A stretch of DNA of 64,000 nucleotides. Source: Bacteroides caecimuris (GTDB taxonomy: Bacteria; Bacteroidota; Bacteroidia; Bacteroidales; Bacteroidaceae). A program made the position numbers and the translations under genes. The stretch covers positions 3,162,001-3,226,000 of the forward strand of contig NZ_CP015401.2 in assembly GCF_001688725.2 (NCBI RefSeq), given 5' to 3'. Shown one piece after another: positions 39,387 to 48,455 of the stretch. Every line of letters begins with the position of its first letter. Position 1 is the stretch's first letter. Under the pieces are notes generated by a model that had not been told where the DNA came from, ran no database searches, and saw only the letters and a list, made by a program, of their open reading frames with translations.

Positions 39387-40853
39387 TATTTCTCCAACGA
39401 AAAATATGACACCAATATCAATCGTTGTTTAAATGATTACACTGAAGACTATTACATGAATACAACCTATTTTTGGGGGTGGATTGCCGGTTTAAATGAG
39501 ATTATCCGCATCACAAAAGATGATCCTTCACGACTAAATCTCAAATCAATAGCCCGTATTTATCGTGTATATCTTTACACGATATGTACCGACTTATTAG
39601 GCGATGTACCTTATTTCAAAGCGGCCGACGGTTCAGGCGAAGCTGCTCCCTACGACCATCAGAAAGATATCTATTACGATATGGTAAAGGAGCTTAGCGA
39701 GGCTTCGGCTGCGATAGGCACTCCAGGTGCAGGAACAGTTGAAGGTAAATTTGATTTGATTTTCAAAGGTGATTTATCAAGATGGAAAGCATTTGCCAAT
39801 AGTATGCATCTTCGTCTGGCAATGCGTATGACAGAAGCAGATCCCCAAAAAGCAGAGGCAGAAACAAAAGCAGCTGTTAGTGCCGACGGAGGCTTTATTA
39901 CCACCGATGTAACCATCCCTCGTGGCGACGGGCTTACTCCGGCCACTTGGCAAATGGATTGGGGATGGTATTATAGCGGGGTCGGATATATGTATGGCGG
40001 CCGACTAGCAATGAGTAAGTCTATGGAAAAAATTCTCACCAGTCTTGGTGGCATTGAGTTTCCGATGAAAGACTATTATGATCCTGATCATATTCCAGAG
40101 TACGTTGACCCTCGCGGTCCCATTTACTTCAACGTGACTAACGAGATCAATGGTGCAATGGAAAATTATTGCGGACGTTGGGAAGGTATTCCTGCCGGTT
40201 ATACGAAAGCTGTTGCATTAGAAGAACCGAATGCACAAAAAAACCACGCTCGTCTTGGAGCATTCTTTATCAGAAAAGATCAGGATCCTGATACTAAAGA
40301 CGCAACAATTTATCGCGACCATCCGCAAACATTAATGTATGTCAATGAAGTTTCGTTCCTTCTTGCCGAAGCGGCTTGGCGTGGTTGGATAACTGGTTCT
40401 GCTAAAGATTTCTACGAAAGAGGTATCAGAGAATCCATGAGTGTAGTTAACATCGAGCAAGATAAAGTTGATTCATACTTGCAATCGACCATGAAAAACG
40501 GTTATGGGGTATCTGTCAAATTTGATGACGTTGACAACAACAGAAATACACAACTCGACAAAATCATTACTCAGAAATATATCGGAGGATTCCCTTACAA
40601 CGGTTTTGAAGCATGGAACGACTATCGCCGTCTCGGCATTCCTACTCTTGACCCATTTGCCATGCCGGCTGAAGGTTCTGTCCAAGAAAAAGGAGCCATG
40701 GATTGGAAAGGTTCTCTCCGCCGCGTAATCTATCCAACAGGCGAAACTATTAAAAATGCTGAAAACTATAAAGAAGCTGCCGCCCGTTACGAATTTGGAG
40801 ACAACACCAAATCCCGTATGTGGTGGGATGCCCGCAAGACAATAAAAGAATAG
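39372..40853 (+). pseudogene. SusD/RagB-family lipoprotein gene lacking its 5' end
   Basis: SusD-like sequence is readable from about 39372 (DLQAQYFSNEKYDTNINRCL), upstream of the first ATG at 39456, to the stop at 40853: about 494 codons. The TPR-like helices (YRVYLYTICTDLLGDVPYF) and the C-terminal YNGFEAWNDYRRLGIP, FGDNTKSRMWWDARKTIKE are typical of SusD. The signal peptide, lipobox and first residues are absent, and no SusC partner precedes it. Instead the PRTRC genes abut it on the other strand. Without export it cannot act in glycan capture at the surface. A hairpin terminator follows. Confidence 0.82.
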
Positions 40854-40896
40854 TAACAATGCCTAAAACAATATAAGTTAAAATTCATTTACGATA

Positions 40897-40935
40897 ATAA
40901 GAAATGTGCGATGAAAATTATCGCACATTTCTTAT
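40897..40935 (+). terminator. Terminator hairpin after the SusD remnant
   Basis: ATAAGAAATGTGCGAT pairs perfectly with ATCGCACATTTCTTAT around a 7-nt loop: a 16-bp stem. The ATG at 40911 lies within it, which supports the internal start of the next gene. Confidence 0.8.
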
Positions 40936-40942
40936 TTATCAT

Positions 40943-40950
40943 TAATTTTG
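40943..40950 (+). promoter_or_regulatory. -7 promoter element of the rhamnosidase gene
   Basis: TAATTTTG matches TAnnTTTG, 23 bp before the ATG at 40974 and just after the terminator, so the glycosidase has its own promoter. Confidence 0.55.
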
Positions 40951-40973
40951 CCAAGACATCATTGGAAAAATAT

Positions 40974-43664
40974 ATGAAAAAACACACACTTACTTTTATT
41001 TTATTATCAATACTATTTGTATTCACAGCCAAAGGGAAAGTTATTGAATTAAAAGTAAATCGCTTTTCTTCCCCTTCGGGAATAGTAGACCAGCATCCGA
41101 TGTTAAGCTGGAAAATAAGCAGTACTGAACGTAATGTAATGCAAACAGCTTACGAAATTGAAGTCAGAAAAGGTTCGGAAATAGTATGGAAAACTGGCAA
41201 AGTCCTTTCTGATATTTCCATAGGTATACCCTATAAAGGTAAAACTTTGGAGTCAGGTACACGCTATACTTGGCGGGTGCGTATTTGGGATAACAAAGGC
41301 AAAAAGTCTGCATGGAGCAATCCTGCTGGTTCGTGGTCCACCGGATTGATGTCCATAGCAGAATGGCAGGCCAAATGGATTGAGCCGGAGAGCACAGACA
41401 GAACCATTGACAAACCTTCTCCAGTGATGCGCAAACCATTTAAGATAAATAAACCTATTGCTTCGGCAATAGCTTATGTGACTAGTCATGGGATGAATGA
41501 AGCCTATCTCAACGGCGAAAAAATAGGTGAATACCATTATGCACCAGGATGGACATCTTACGCTAAGAGATTACAATACTACACTTTTGATGTTACCCGT
41601 CTGGTAAAATTGGGAGACAACACATTCGGACTGATGCTCGGCAATGGCTGGATGTTAAGTCCCATGATATGGAGATATGTACAGCTTTATCAGAATACGG
41701 CAAAATCAGTCGGCGCATTAGCTCAAATAGTAATTACCTATAAAGACGGGTCTAAAGAAGTGATAGGTACAGACGAGTCCTGGAAATGGTCAACAGCAGA
41801 AATCCGAGAGTCCACTATTTATGACGGGGAAACCATTGATGCCAATAAAATACAGAAAGGTTGGAACAATACCGATTTCGATGATTCCGGATGGAAATCC
41901 GTAAGAGTGGCAAATTACGACAATTCAAACCTCGTATCGTGTGAGAATGAACCGGTTATAACACACCAATTAATCAAACCTGTAAAACAGTTTATAACAC
42001 CTAAAGGAGAAAAAGTGATTGACTTCGGGCAAAATCTGGTAGGTCGTGAAAGAATGACTATAAAAGGGAAAAAAGGACAACAGATCACCATTAAACATGC
42101 TGAAGTGCTTGATGAGAACGGCAATTTTTATACAGTCAACCTACGCAGAGCAAAAGCCACCAGCCGCTACATTTGTAGCGGAGAAACGGACACTTTCGAG
42201 CCCCGCTTTACATTCTATGGTTTCAGATATATTCAGGTGGAAGGAATCGAAGAAGAACTTAATCTTGACGATATCGTTGCAGTAGTCACTTATTCCGGTA
42301 TGGAAGACAACGGAAACTTCACTTGTTCCAATGAGGCTGTCAATCAGTTGCAAAGCAACATTCAATGGGGATTGCGCGGCAATTTCCTAGATGTTCCAAC
42401 AGATTGCCCGCAACGCGATGAGAGGTTGGGATGGACCGGTGACGCACAAGTATTCTTCCGCACAGCGACATTCAATGCACGTGTAGAAAATTTCTTTATA
42501 AAATGGATGAAAGACTTGGCAGCTGACCAGTATAAAGACGGACGGGTTCCGGACGTGATTCCGGATGCTTTACGCTTGACGGAAGGTGAAGCATCAGGTA
42601 GAACAGGCTGGGCGGATGCTTGCACCATTATCCCTTGGAATCATTATACTATTTATGGGGATAAGCGAATACTTGAAAATCAGTATTCGAGTATGAAAGC
42701 ATGGGTAGACTGTATGCTACGTCAGTCACAAGACTATTTATGGACGTCAGGGTGGCATTATGGTGATTGGCTGGCATTCATTATACCCAATGATACGGAC
42801 GGACGTTCTTCTGTCACCTCCAAAAGACTTATACAACAATGCTTCTTTGCTCATTCTGCAGAAATTGTCGCCATGTCGGCAGCGGTATTAGGCAATGACG
42901 CAGATGCCAAAAAGTATGCGGAAATATCACAAAAAGTGAAAGCGGCATTTTGTGATGCTTATATGACCCAAAAAGGCAACCTGATATCAGATACACAAAC
43001 GGCTTATACCTTGGCATTGCATTTCAATATACTACCAGCCGATATTCGTCCCATTGCAGCTAAAAGACTTGCAGAACTGGTAGAAGACTATGGACATATC
43101 ACAACAGGTTTCCTCGGCACTCCGTATATTTGTGGCGTATTGACACAATACGGACGCAGTGATTTAGCTTATAAACTCCTTCTACGCAAAGATTATCCCG
43201 GCTGGCTGTATCCTGTCACAATGGGTGCTACCACCATTTGGGAACGTTGGAACTCAATGATGCCCGACCGGACAATACCTGATAATGGAATGAATTCATT
43301 TAACCATTATTCTTATGGCGCTATTGGCGATTGGTTATACAGAGATGTTGCGGGTATACAAGAGACGTCACCCGCATTCAAAACTATTCGGATAAAGCCG
43401 CATCTTGGTGGTGGTTTCAGCCACGTAAGCGCATCAGAAAATACTCCTTACGGCAAGGTTAGCTGCTCCTGGAAAGACACAACTGATTATCTCACCATGA
43501 ATGTCACTATTCCGGCAAATACAACTGCGGAAATTTATGTCCCGACCCAATCTGCAGAAAAAGTTGTTATGGATAACCAAAAGATCAAAGTAGACGCCAT
43601 GAAAGATGGTTACGCTATCATCAAAGTAGGCTCCGGCAATTATCAGTTTACTTCAAAAAAGTAA
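40974..43664 (+). CDS. Alpha-L-rhamnosidase, GH78
   Basis: An 896-residue secreted enzyme from ATG 40974 (signal MKKHTLTFILLSILFVFTAKG). The order is typical of bacterial GH78: N-terminal beta-sandwich (LKVNRFSSPSGIVDQHPMLSWKI), the lectin-like domain with YVTSHGMNEAYLNGEKIG near 170, the linking sandwich DFGQNLVGRERMTIKG, then the (alpha/alpha)6 barrel with the acidic signature FLDVPTDCPQRDERLGWTGDAQVFFRTATFN near 490-520, GWHYGDWLAF near 590, TIWERWNSM near 740, and a C-terminal beta domain. It removes terminal rhamnose from plant glycans such as rhamnogalacturonan. It is probably a leftover of a polysaccharide utilisation locus whose SusC/SusD pair is broken. Confidence 0.93.
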   Translation: MKKHTLTFILLSILFVFTAKGKVIELKVNRFSSPSGIVDQHPMLSWKISSTERNVMQTAYEIEVRKGSEIVWKTGKVLSDISIGIPYKGKTLESGTRYTWRVRIWDNKGKKSAWSNPAGSWSTGLMSIAEWQAKWIEPESTDRTIDKPSPVMRKPFKINKPIASAIAYVTSHGMNEAYLNGEKIGEYHYAPGWTSYAKRLQYYTFDVTRLVKLGDNTFGLMLGNGWMLSPMIWRYVQLYQNTAKSVGALAQIVITYKDGSKEVIGTDESWKWSTAEIRESTIYDGETIDANKIQKGWNNTDFDDSGWKSVRVANYDNSNLVSCENEPVITHQLIKPVKQFITPKGEKVIDFGQNLVGRERMTIKGKKGQQITIKHAEVLDENGNFYTVNLRRAKATSRYICSGETDTFEPRFTFYGFRYIQVEGIEEELNLDDIVAVVTYSGMEDNGNFTCSNEAVNQLQSNIQWGLRGNFLDVPTDCPQRDERLGWTGDAQVFFRTATFNARVENFFIKWMKDLAADQYKDGRVPDVIPDALRLTEGEASGRTGWADACTIIPWNHYTIYGDKRILENQYSSMKAWVDCMLRQSQDYLWTSGWHYGDWLAFIIPNDTDGRSSVTSKRLIQQCFFAHSAEIVAMSAAVLGNDADAKKYAEISQKVKAAFCDAYMTQKGNLISDTQTAYTLALHFNILPADIRPIAAKRLAELVEDYGHITTGFLGTPYICGVLTQYGRSDLAYKLLLRKDYPGWLYPVTMGATTIWERWNSMMPDRTIPDNGMNSFNHYSYGAIGDWLYRDVAGIQETSPAFKTIRIKPHLGGGFSHVSASENTPYGKVSCSWKDTTDYLTMNVTIPANTTAEIYVPTQSAEKVVMDNQKIKVDAMKDGYAIIKVGSGNYQFTSKK

Positions 43665-43722
43665 TTATATTCATGTATAAATACTCGGATAGTCATCTGG
43701 TTACAACGGAATAATAGCCACC

Positions 43723-43773
43723 TTATAGAATGACAAATGCCACCTTATAAAGGTGATATTTGTCATTCTATAA
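43723..43773. terminator. Long near-perfect palindrome between rhamnosidase and topB
   Basis: TTATAGAATGACAAAT and ATTTGTCATTCTATAA pair perfectly. Inside, CACCTT pairs with AAGGTG around ATA, giving a 51-nt hairpin between two convergent genes. Bidirectional termination is the simplest use. The unit CCACCTTATA also occurs twice in direct order. Confidence 0.65.
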
Positions 43774-43859
43774 AATAACCATCTATCTTCTAAAAAATGA
43801 AAAGCATTAAAGATGCAAAATAAATCAGTGAAAAGCAATAGTAAGATCACTTCTCTCTA

Positions 43860-46037
43860 TTAGAAATTCTTCCGGAAAGTACATCCATTTCTCCATTCCG
43901 AACACCCGTAAGCAGTCTTCCCTTTAATGATGGTTCCTTTACCACAAAGTGGACAGGGCTGACCTACAAGCGCATCTACCTCACCTGTTGCAGAAGGAGT
44001 TGAAGCTGCCATGGCAACCGGAGCAGGAGAACTGGGCGAATCAGTCTTCACTTCATTCATCGTTTTTTCCGCTTTTGGTTTCTTTTCTTTCGGTGTACTC
44101 GGTTTTCGTTCACGCTTTTTAGGTTCTTTCTTTTCTTTCTCTTCGGCTTTTGCAGCAACTGCGTCCTGAATAGTTATGCGTCGATTCGTATTATCAGAAA
44201 GTACACTCATTACGATCTCTGAAACCATCTGCTTTAGTTCTTCGAGAAACTGGCGGGCATCGTATGTTTTCTTTTCAATCTCACGCAACTTCTTTTCCCA
44301 AATACCTGTCAATTCTGCCGATTTCAATAATTCTTCGTGAATAAGCTGCACCAGCTCCACTCCTGTCGGGGTGGCAATCAGGTTCTTTCTTTCCTTACGG
44401 ATATAATTTCGCTTGAACAACGTCTCAATGATTGCAGCACGGGTAGACGGCCGACCGATACCATTCTCTTTCAAGGCATCGCGAAGTTCATCATTGTCCA
44501 CCAGTTTTCCGGCTGTTTCCATTGCACGAAGCAAGGTTGCTTCAGTATAAGGTCTGGGCGGCTGTGTCCATTTTTCATTCAGGTCCGGAATATGAGGACC
44601 ACTTTCCCCCTTCACAAAAGCAGGAAGTACATTTTCATCCTCTTCCTCTTTTTCTTCGGTAGGATCTTTTACTTCCTTGGCAAACACGACACGCCATCCC
44701 GGTTCCAGAATTTGTTTTCCAGTTACCCGAAACTCTATCTTATCCACTTCTCCCATCACGGTGGTAGTAGAAATTTTACAGTCCGGATAGAACACGGCTA
44801 TAAAACGACGGGCTATCAAGTCGTAGACACGACGTTCCATATCCGTCAAGTTTTGAGCATAGACTCCGGTCGGGATAATGGCATGGTGATCCGTCACTTT
44901 CGAGTTGTCAAATACCTTTTTTGATTTAGGAAGTGTAGTGCCAGCTAACGGAGCTGTCAAGACTTCGTAATCACGGAGTCCTTTCAGGATAGCAGGACAT
45001 TTCGGATAAATATCATCACTCAAGAAAGTGGTATCCACACGCGGATAGGTAGCCACTTTCTTCTCATAAAGAGACTGGATCAGTTTCAGTGTTTCATCGG
45101 CCGAATAAGCGAATTTCTTGTTACATTCTACCTGGAGGGAAGTCAAATCGAACAAACGTGGAGCGTACTCCTTTCCGTCTTTCTTGCCGACATTGGTGAC
45201 TACAAAAGGTAGGTCTTTCATACGTTCTACCAATGCTTCGCCTTCTTCCCGGTTGGCAATAGGGTCGATACCCGGGTTATCTATTTTCTTTTTTCCGCCG
45301 TTCTTTTCCTCTTCCGCGGCAATTTCTTCATCACTTTTGCGAATGAGTGCAGAGAAAGTGGTATTACGATAGTTTGTTTTCAATTCCCAATATTGTTTGG
45401 GTTCAAAATTGGCTATCTCCAATTGACGGTTGACAATCAATGCCAGCGTCGGTGTCTGTACACGACCGATAGAGAGCACCTGTTTGTTTTGACCGTACTT
45501 AATCGTATAAAGACGGGTAGCGTTCATTCCCAACAACCAGTCACCTATTGCACGAGAAAGTCCCGCCTCATACAACGACTGAAAATCAGACTGGTCTTTC
45601 AACTTGGAAAACCCTTCACGAATAGCTTCTTCCGTCAAAGAAGAAATCCACAGTCGCTTCACCGGACAGCGTGCTCCAGCCTTCTGCATCACCCAACGCT
45701 GAATCAATTCTCCTTCCTGACCGGCATCACCGCAATTGATAATTTCATCCGCGTTCTGTATCAACTGCTCAATAATATGAAACTGCTTTTCAATACCCGG
45801 GTCGTGCCCAATCAGCTTGATACCGAAACGCGGGGGAATCATCGGCAATCTGCCCAAACTCCACGATTTCCAATTAGGCGTGTATTCATGGGGCTCTTTC
45901 AAAGTACATAGATGCCCGAATGTCCAGGTCACCTGGTATCCGTTTCCTTCTATATATCCTTCTTTTCTTGTGTGAGCACCGAGTACTTCGGCTATATCGC
46001 GTGCAACAGATGGCTTTTCGGCTATGCAAACTATCAT
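43860..46037 (-). CDS. topB: DNA topoisomerase III (type IA)
   Basis: A 725-residue type IA topoisomerase. The N-terminal Toprim domain begins VCIAEKPSVARDIAEVLGA and has NCGDAGQEGELIQRWV near 100; the catalytic Tyr is in ATYPRVDTTFLSDD near 335; YTEATLLRAMETAGKLVDNDELRDAL and GIGRPSTRAAIIETLFKRNYI are near 520-555. The C-terminus has a Lys/Glu-rich linker (KEKKEPKKRERKPSTPKEKK) and one zinc finger (CPLCGKG...YGCSEW). It decatenates DNA. Such genes occur both as housekeeping genes and on conjugative elements; the neighbouring integrase remnant leaves the origin open. Confidence 0.94.
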   Translation of the reverse strand: MIVCIAEKPSVARDIAEVLGAHTRKEGYIEGNGYQVTWTFGHLCTLKEPHEYTPNWKSWSLGRLPMIPPRFGIKLIGHDPGIEKQFHIIEQLIQNADEIINCGDAGQEGELIQRWVMQKAGARCPVKRLWISSLTEEAIREGFSKLKDQSDFQSLYEAGLSRAIGDWLLGMNATRLYTIKYGQNKQVLSIGRVQTPTLALIVNRQLEIANFEPKQYWELKTNYRNTTFSALIRKSDEEIAAEEEKNGGKKKIDNPGIDPIANREEGEALVERMKDLPFVVTNVGKKDGKEYAPRLFDLTSLQVECNKKFAYSADETLKLIQSLYEKKVATYPRVDTTFLSDDIYPKCPAILKGLRDYEVLTAPLAGTTLPKSKKVFDNSKVTDHHAIIPTGVYAQNLTDMERRVYDLIARRFIAVFYPDCKISTTTVMGEVDKIEFRVTGKQILEPGWRVVFAKEVKDPTEEKEEEDENVLPAFVKGESGPHIPDLNEKWTQPPRPYTEATLLRAMETAGKLVDNDELRDALKENGIGRPSTRAAIIETLFKRNYIRKERKNLIATPTGVELVQLIHEELLKSAELTGIWEKKLREIEKKTYDARQFLEELKQMVSEIVMSVLSDNTNRRITIQDAVAAKAEEKEKKEPKKRERKPSTPKEKKPKAEKTMNEVKTDSPSSPAPVAMAASTPSATGEVDALVGQPCPLCGKGTIIKGKTAYGCSEWRNGCTFRKNF

Positions 46038-46253
46038 TCTTTCTACTCTTGGTTTTATACTAAACTATGTGCAAAGTTACACGAAATCTCTGGGAAAGGC
46101 TAATAAAAAGGTAGAAAAGTCTTCGCTTGTTGACAAGGCGTTTGCGAAGACAAAAGAGGATTAACATGTAGCACTGACATTTTCTCCGTGTGACTATGTT
46201 TGGCTTACAAGGTAACTCGTTGAAACTTAATTTTGCAATTAAAAAAGACGAGT

Positions 46254-46470
46254 ATGACAAGAAGCACATTCAAAGTGCCGTTCTACATGAACGACAGCAA
46301 GGAGGAGAACGGTATTATCCCCATTATGAAACGGATGACAATCAATGAATTGTGGCGCAGTTTAGTTGCAAGCAGTTCATCTTACGATACCGCTGATGCG
46401 GAAACCAGTCAGGCAATGGCGGACATACTTCACAGGAAGAAGAAACGCAAACGGAGAATGAAATTGTAAC
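46254..46470 (+). pseudogene. Tyrosine recombinase (integrase) N-terminal remnant
   Basis: MTRSTFKVPFYMNDSKEENGIIPIM matches the conserved start of Bacteroides phage-integrase-family proteins. The following residues are out of frame: inserting one base after the codons for TIN (about 46340) gives TINGIVAQFSCKQ, the expected continuation, after which the reading breaks again. No SAM-like or catalytic domain remains. This is the decayed start of an integrase gene, with a -7-like TAATTTTG upstream. It hints at an earlier integrative element in this region. Confidence 0.7.
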
Positions 46471-46521
46471 AGCCGCAGCTTCACAGTCCGATGAATTAAC
46501 ACAGTTCGGCTGTAGATTTCA

Positions 46522-46869
46522 TTACTGACCATATTTTCTAACAAATAAATCCCGATTTGCTTCTCCCCATGTAATCATGGCATCAAGAATTGGCAATAGC
46601 GATTGCCCGAGTTCTGTAATGGAGTATTCTGAACGTGGTGGAAGTTCAGGATAAATGGTTTTAACAACAAGACCATCATCCACCAGTTCTTTCAGTTGTA
46701 AATCGAGTACGCGCGGTGTAGCTTCAGGTAGAGCCTTGTGCAATTCACTCGGACGCATTGCAACATTGCGGAGTTCATCCAATATGCAAGACTTCCACTT
46801 AGAATCTATCAGGCTCATAGTTAGCCGGAGTGGACAGCTTAAATCGACAGGTATTTTTCTTTCGTACAT
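46522..46869 (-). CDS. HxlR-family transcriptional regulator
   Basis: A 115-residue winged-helix protein: CPLRLTMSLIDSKWKSCILDEL near 11-32 with the family Cys near the N-terminus, MRPSELHKALPEATPRVLDLQLKELVDDGLV as the recognition region, and PPRSEYSITELGQSLLPILDAM. HxlR/QorR/YodB-type regulators often sense electrophiles, quinones or redox state through that Cys and control divergent flavoproteins. Here it is divergent from an NTF2-like/flavodoxin pair, with a perfect dyad between them (46924-46949) that is its likely operator. Confidence 0.9.
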   Translation of the reverse strand: MYERKIPVDLSCPLRLTMSLIDSKWKSCILDELRNVAMRPSELHKALPEATPRVLDLQLKELVDDGLVVKTIYPELPPRSEYSITELGQSLLPILDAMITWGEANRDLFVRKYGQ

Positions 46870-46923
46870 TTTTTCTTTTCGCTATTACAAATGCAAAGGT
46901 AAACATAATCTCTCACAATAGAG

Positions 46924-46949
46924 ATATACTGAAAAATAATTCAGTATAT
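46924..46949. promoter_or_regulatory. Perfect dyad, likely HxlR operator
   Basis: ATATACTGAA and TTCAGTATAT are perfect inverted 10-mers with a 6-bp spacer (AAATAA), centred between the HxlR gene and the divergent operon it probably controls, upstream of both -7 elements. Confidence 0.75.
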
Positions 46950-46989
46950 GAATAATTTTTCGGTACTTGCCTGTACCAGCATTACCCCG

Positions 46990-46997
46990 TAACTTTG
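46990..46997 (+). promoter_or_regulatory. -7 promoter element of the NTF2-like/flavodoxin operon
   Basis: TAACTTTG matches TAnnTTTG. A TTG lies 20 bp upstream as a partial -33 element. It is about 40 bp downstream of the dyad. Confidence 0.6.
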
Positions 46998-47027
46998 CAG
47001 ACGATTAATAAAAAGAATAAAAACATT

Positions 47028-47429
47028 ATGAGAGACTCTATTAAAGAATATGAAGCAGTACAAGAAGCTGCTATGAAGTTTGTGAAGAGTGTGGCTGAAG
47101 GTGATAGTAAATATGCACGCGAGTTATTTACCGATGATGCTGTGCTATTCGGCTTTCTTGACGGAGAACTGGAACACGGCTCTATCGAACAATTCTACCA
47201 CAACGTGGACACTGTCAGTGGAGGTGAAGCATTTAAGGCACGCATTGATGTGGTGGCGGTGGAAGAAACACTGGCGGTTGTTCGTGTTCTTGAAGAGGGT
47301 TGGGGAGCTCGTATTGATTTCACGGACTATCTGCTTCTGCTGAAAATTGGCGGTGAATGGAAATGTGTAGCCAAAGCCTATAATCAAAACTCAAATACAA
47401 TACAAAACCTGTTGGTTGAATTAAATTAG
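47028..47429 (+). CDS. NTF2-like (lumazine-binding/SnoaL type) protein with IS-altered tail
   Basis: A 133-residue cone-shaped NTF2-fold protein from ATG 47028 (MRDSIKEYEAVQEAAMKFVKS), chosen over the 46995 frame because of the promoter and family start. VRVLEEGWGARIDFTDYLLLLKIGGEWKCVAKAYNQ is the typical C-terminal beta-sheet. Family members act as small hydrolases, isomerases or ligand binders; the exact role is unknown. An IS982-type element inserted at 47406/47407 replaced the last residues. Excising it gives ...TIQKK then a stop, with the flavodoxin ATG 5 bp later. The native core is intact, so the protein may still work. Confidence 0.82.
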   Translation: MRDSIKEYEAVQEAAMKFVKSVAEGDSKYARELFTDDAVLFGFLDGELEHGSIEQFYHNVDTVSGGEAFKARIDVVAVEETLAVVRVLEEGWGARIDFTDYLLLLKIGGEWKCVAKAYNQNSNTIQNLLVELN

Positions 47430-48434
47430 AGAATATTTTATCTGCCCAATCGGACGATGATTAACGAAATTGACATATTGCATGAACGTCATTGCAGCGA
47501 TTTTGCCTGCCATTCGGGTGAAAAGACCGCAGGATTGCTTTGCGTAGTTTCGTATCATCATAAGATTGTCGTTGAGTTGAGAAAATATCGTTTCGATACG
47601 TTTACGGAACCTCTTGTATGCCCATGTGGGCGGACGCCAGTTTTTCTGATTAAGCCGATATGGAACTTCAAGAGTGATATTTGCTGCCTCAAAGAGATTC
47701 TTCTGAATCTCAGCACTGAGATAGCCTTTGTCTCCAAGCATCATGCAATCATGATATTCCCAGCGTACGTCCTTGAGATAATGAAGGTCATGGACGCTTG
47801 CGGCAGTCATGTCAAAGGAATGGATAACACCACGTATTCCGCAGACTGCATGGAGCTTATATCCATAGTAATGCAAGCCTTGCGAAGCGCAGTATCCCCA
47901 GTCAGGAGCCGCATCGGGATTGTCTTGTCCCATGGTGCATCGTTTCGCCCGTGCGTTCTGGCATACCTTTACAGGTTTGGAATCAATGCAGAACACATCT
48001 TCGGATCCATCAATGGCTCCGGCTACATCCTTGCGGATTTCTTCTGCAAGTCGTGCTGTAAACTTACGTCGGGCATTGAACTGTCTCCGACTGATCAGGT
48101 TTGGAAAATCCTCCTTACACTCATTATGCAATCGATGAAAAAGAAGATTCTCGCTGTCGAATCCGAAGGCTTCGGCGGTTATGCCGAGAGCAATTACTTC
48201 GAGGTCCGAGAACTTGGGGACAACGCCACATCTTGGGACGTTTCCGAGTTCATTAACACGATTTCCAGCGAAATCCTTGCATATTCCGAGGATTCTGACG
48301 AAATTTGCTATGAAGTTGCGCATAAGCAGTGCAATAGTACTTAGTAGTTTGGTCACCACTAATTTACTAATAATCTGTGAATTGTGCAACTTTTTCATTT
48401 GTAGATATTTAAAACTTTAATTCAACCAACGAGT
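47407..48434. mobile_element. IS982-family insertion sequence, 1,028 bp
   Basis: The ends are inverted repeats AC(CT/TC)GTTGGTTGAATTAAA, about 19 bp with two mismatched positions, starting with AC as expected for IS982. The direct repeat AATACAAA flanks it at 47399-47406 and 48435-48442 (8-bp target duplication). One transposase gene lies on the minus strand. The insertion splits an NTF2-like/flavodoxin operon. Confidence 0.88.
47421..48398 (-). CDS. IS982-family transposase
   Basis: A 325-residue DDE transposase. Acidic residues: Asp in FCIDSKPVKVCQNARAKRC near 140, Asp in MLGDKGYLSAEIQ near 220, and Glu in FRKRIETIFSQLNDNLMMIRNYAK near 270. The SRRQFNARRKF region is typical of IS982. The true start may be an internal Met (about residue 27). 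Full length and intact, so the element may be active. Its stop codon overlaps the altered 3' end of the NTF2-like gene on the opposite strand. Confidence 0.92.
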   Translation of the reverse strand: MKKLHNSQIISKLVVTKLLSTIALLMRNFIANFVRILGICKDFAGNRVNELGNVPRCGVVPKFSDLEVIALGITAEAFGFDSENLLFHRLHNECKEDFPNLISRRQFNARRKFTARLAEEIRKDVAGAIDGSEDVFCIDSKPVKVCQNARAKRCTMGQDNPDAAPDWGYCASQGLHYYGYKLHAVCGIRGVIHSFDMTAASVHDLHYLKDVRWEYHDCMMLGDKGYLSAEIQKNLFEAANITLEVPYRLNQKNWRPPTWAYKRFRKRIETIFSQLNDNLMMIRNYAKQSCGLFTRMAGKIAAMTFMQYVNFVNHRPIGQIKYSLI

Positions 48435-48455
48435 AATACAAAAGAAATAGAAACA

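Noticed and set aside
47457..48344. 295-codon plus-strand ORF inside the IS982 element
   Set aside because: Antisense of the intact transposase; long open frames opposite transposases are common and there is no separate evidence.
47411..48430. Interpretation of the outer inverted repeat as a transcription terminator split by an IS
   Set aside because: Extending the repeat outward gives AC-starting IS982-type ends and an 8-bp target duplication, so these are the ends of the IS.
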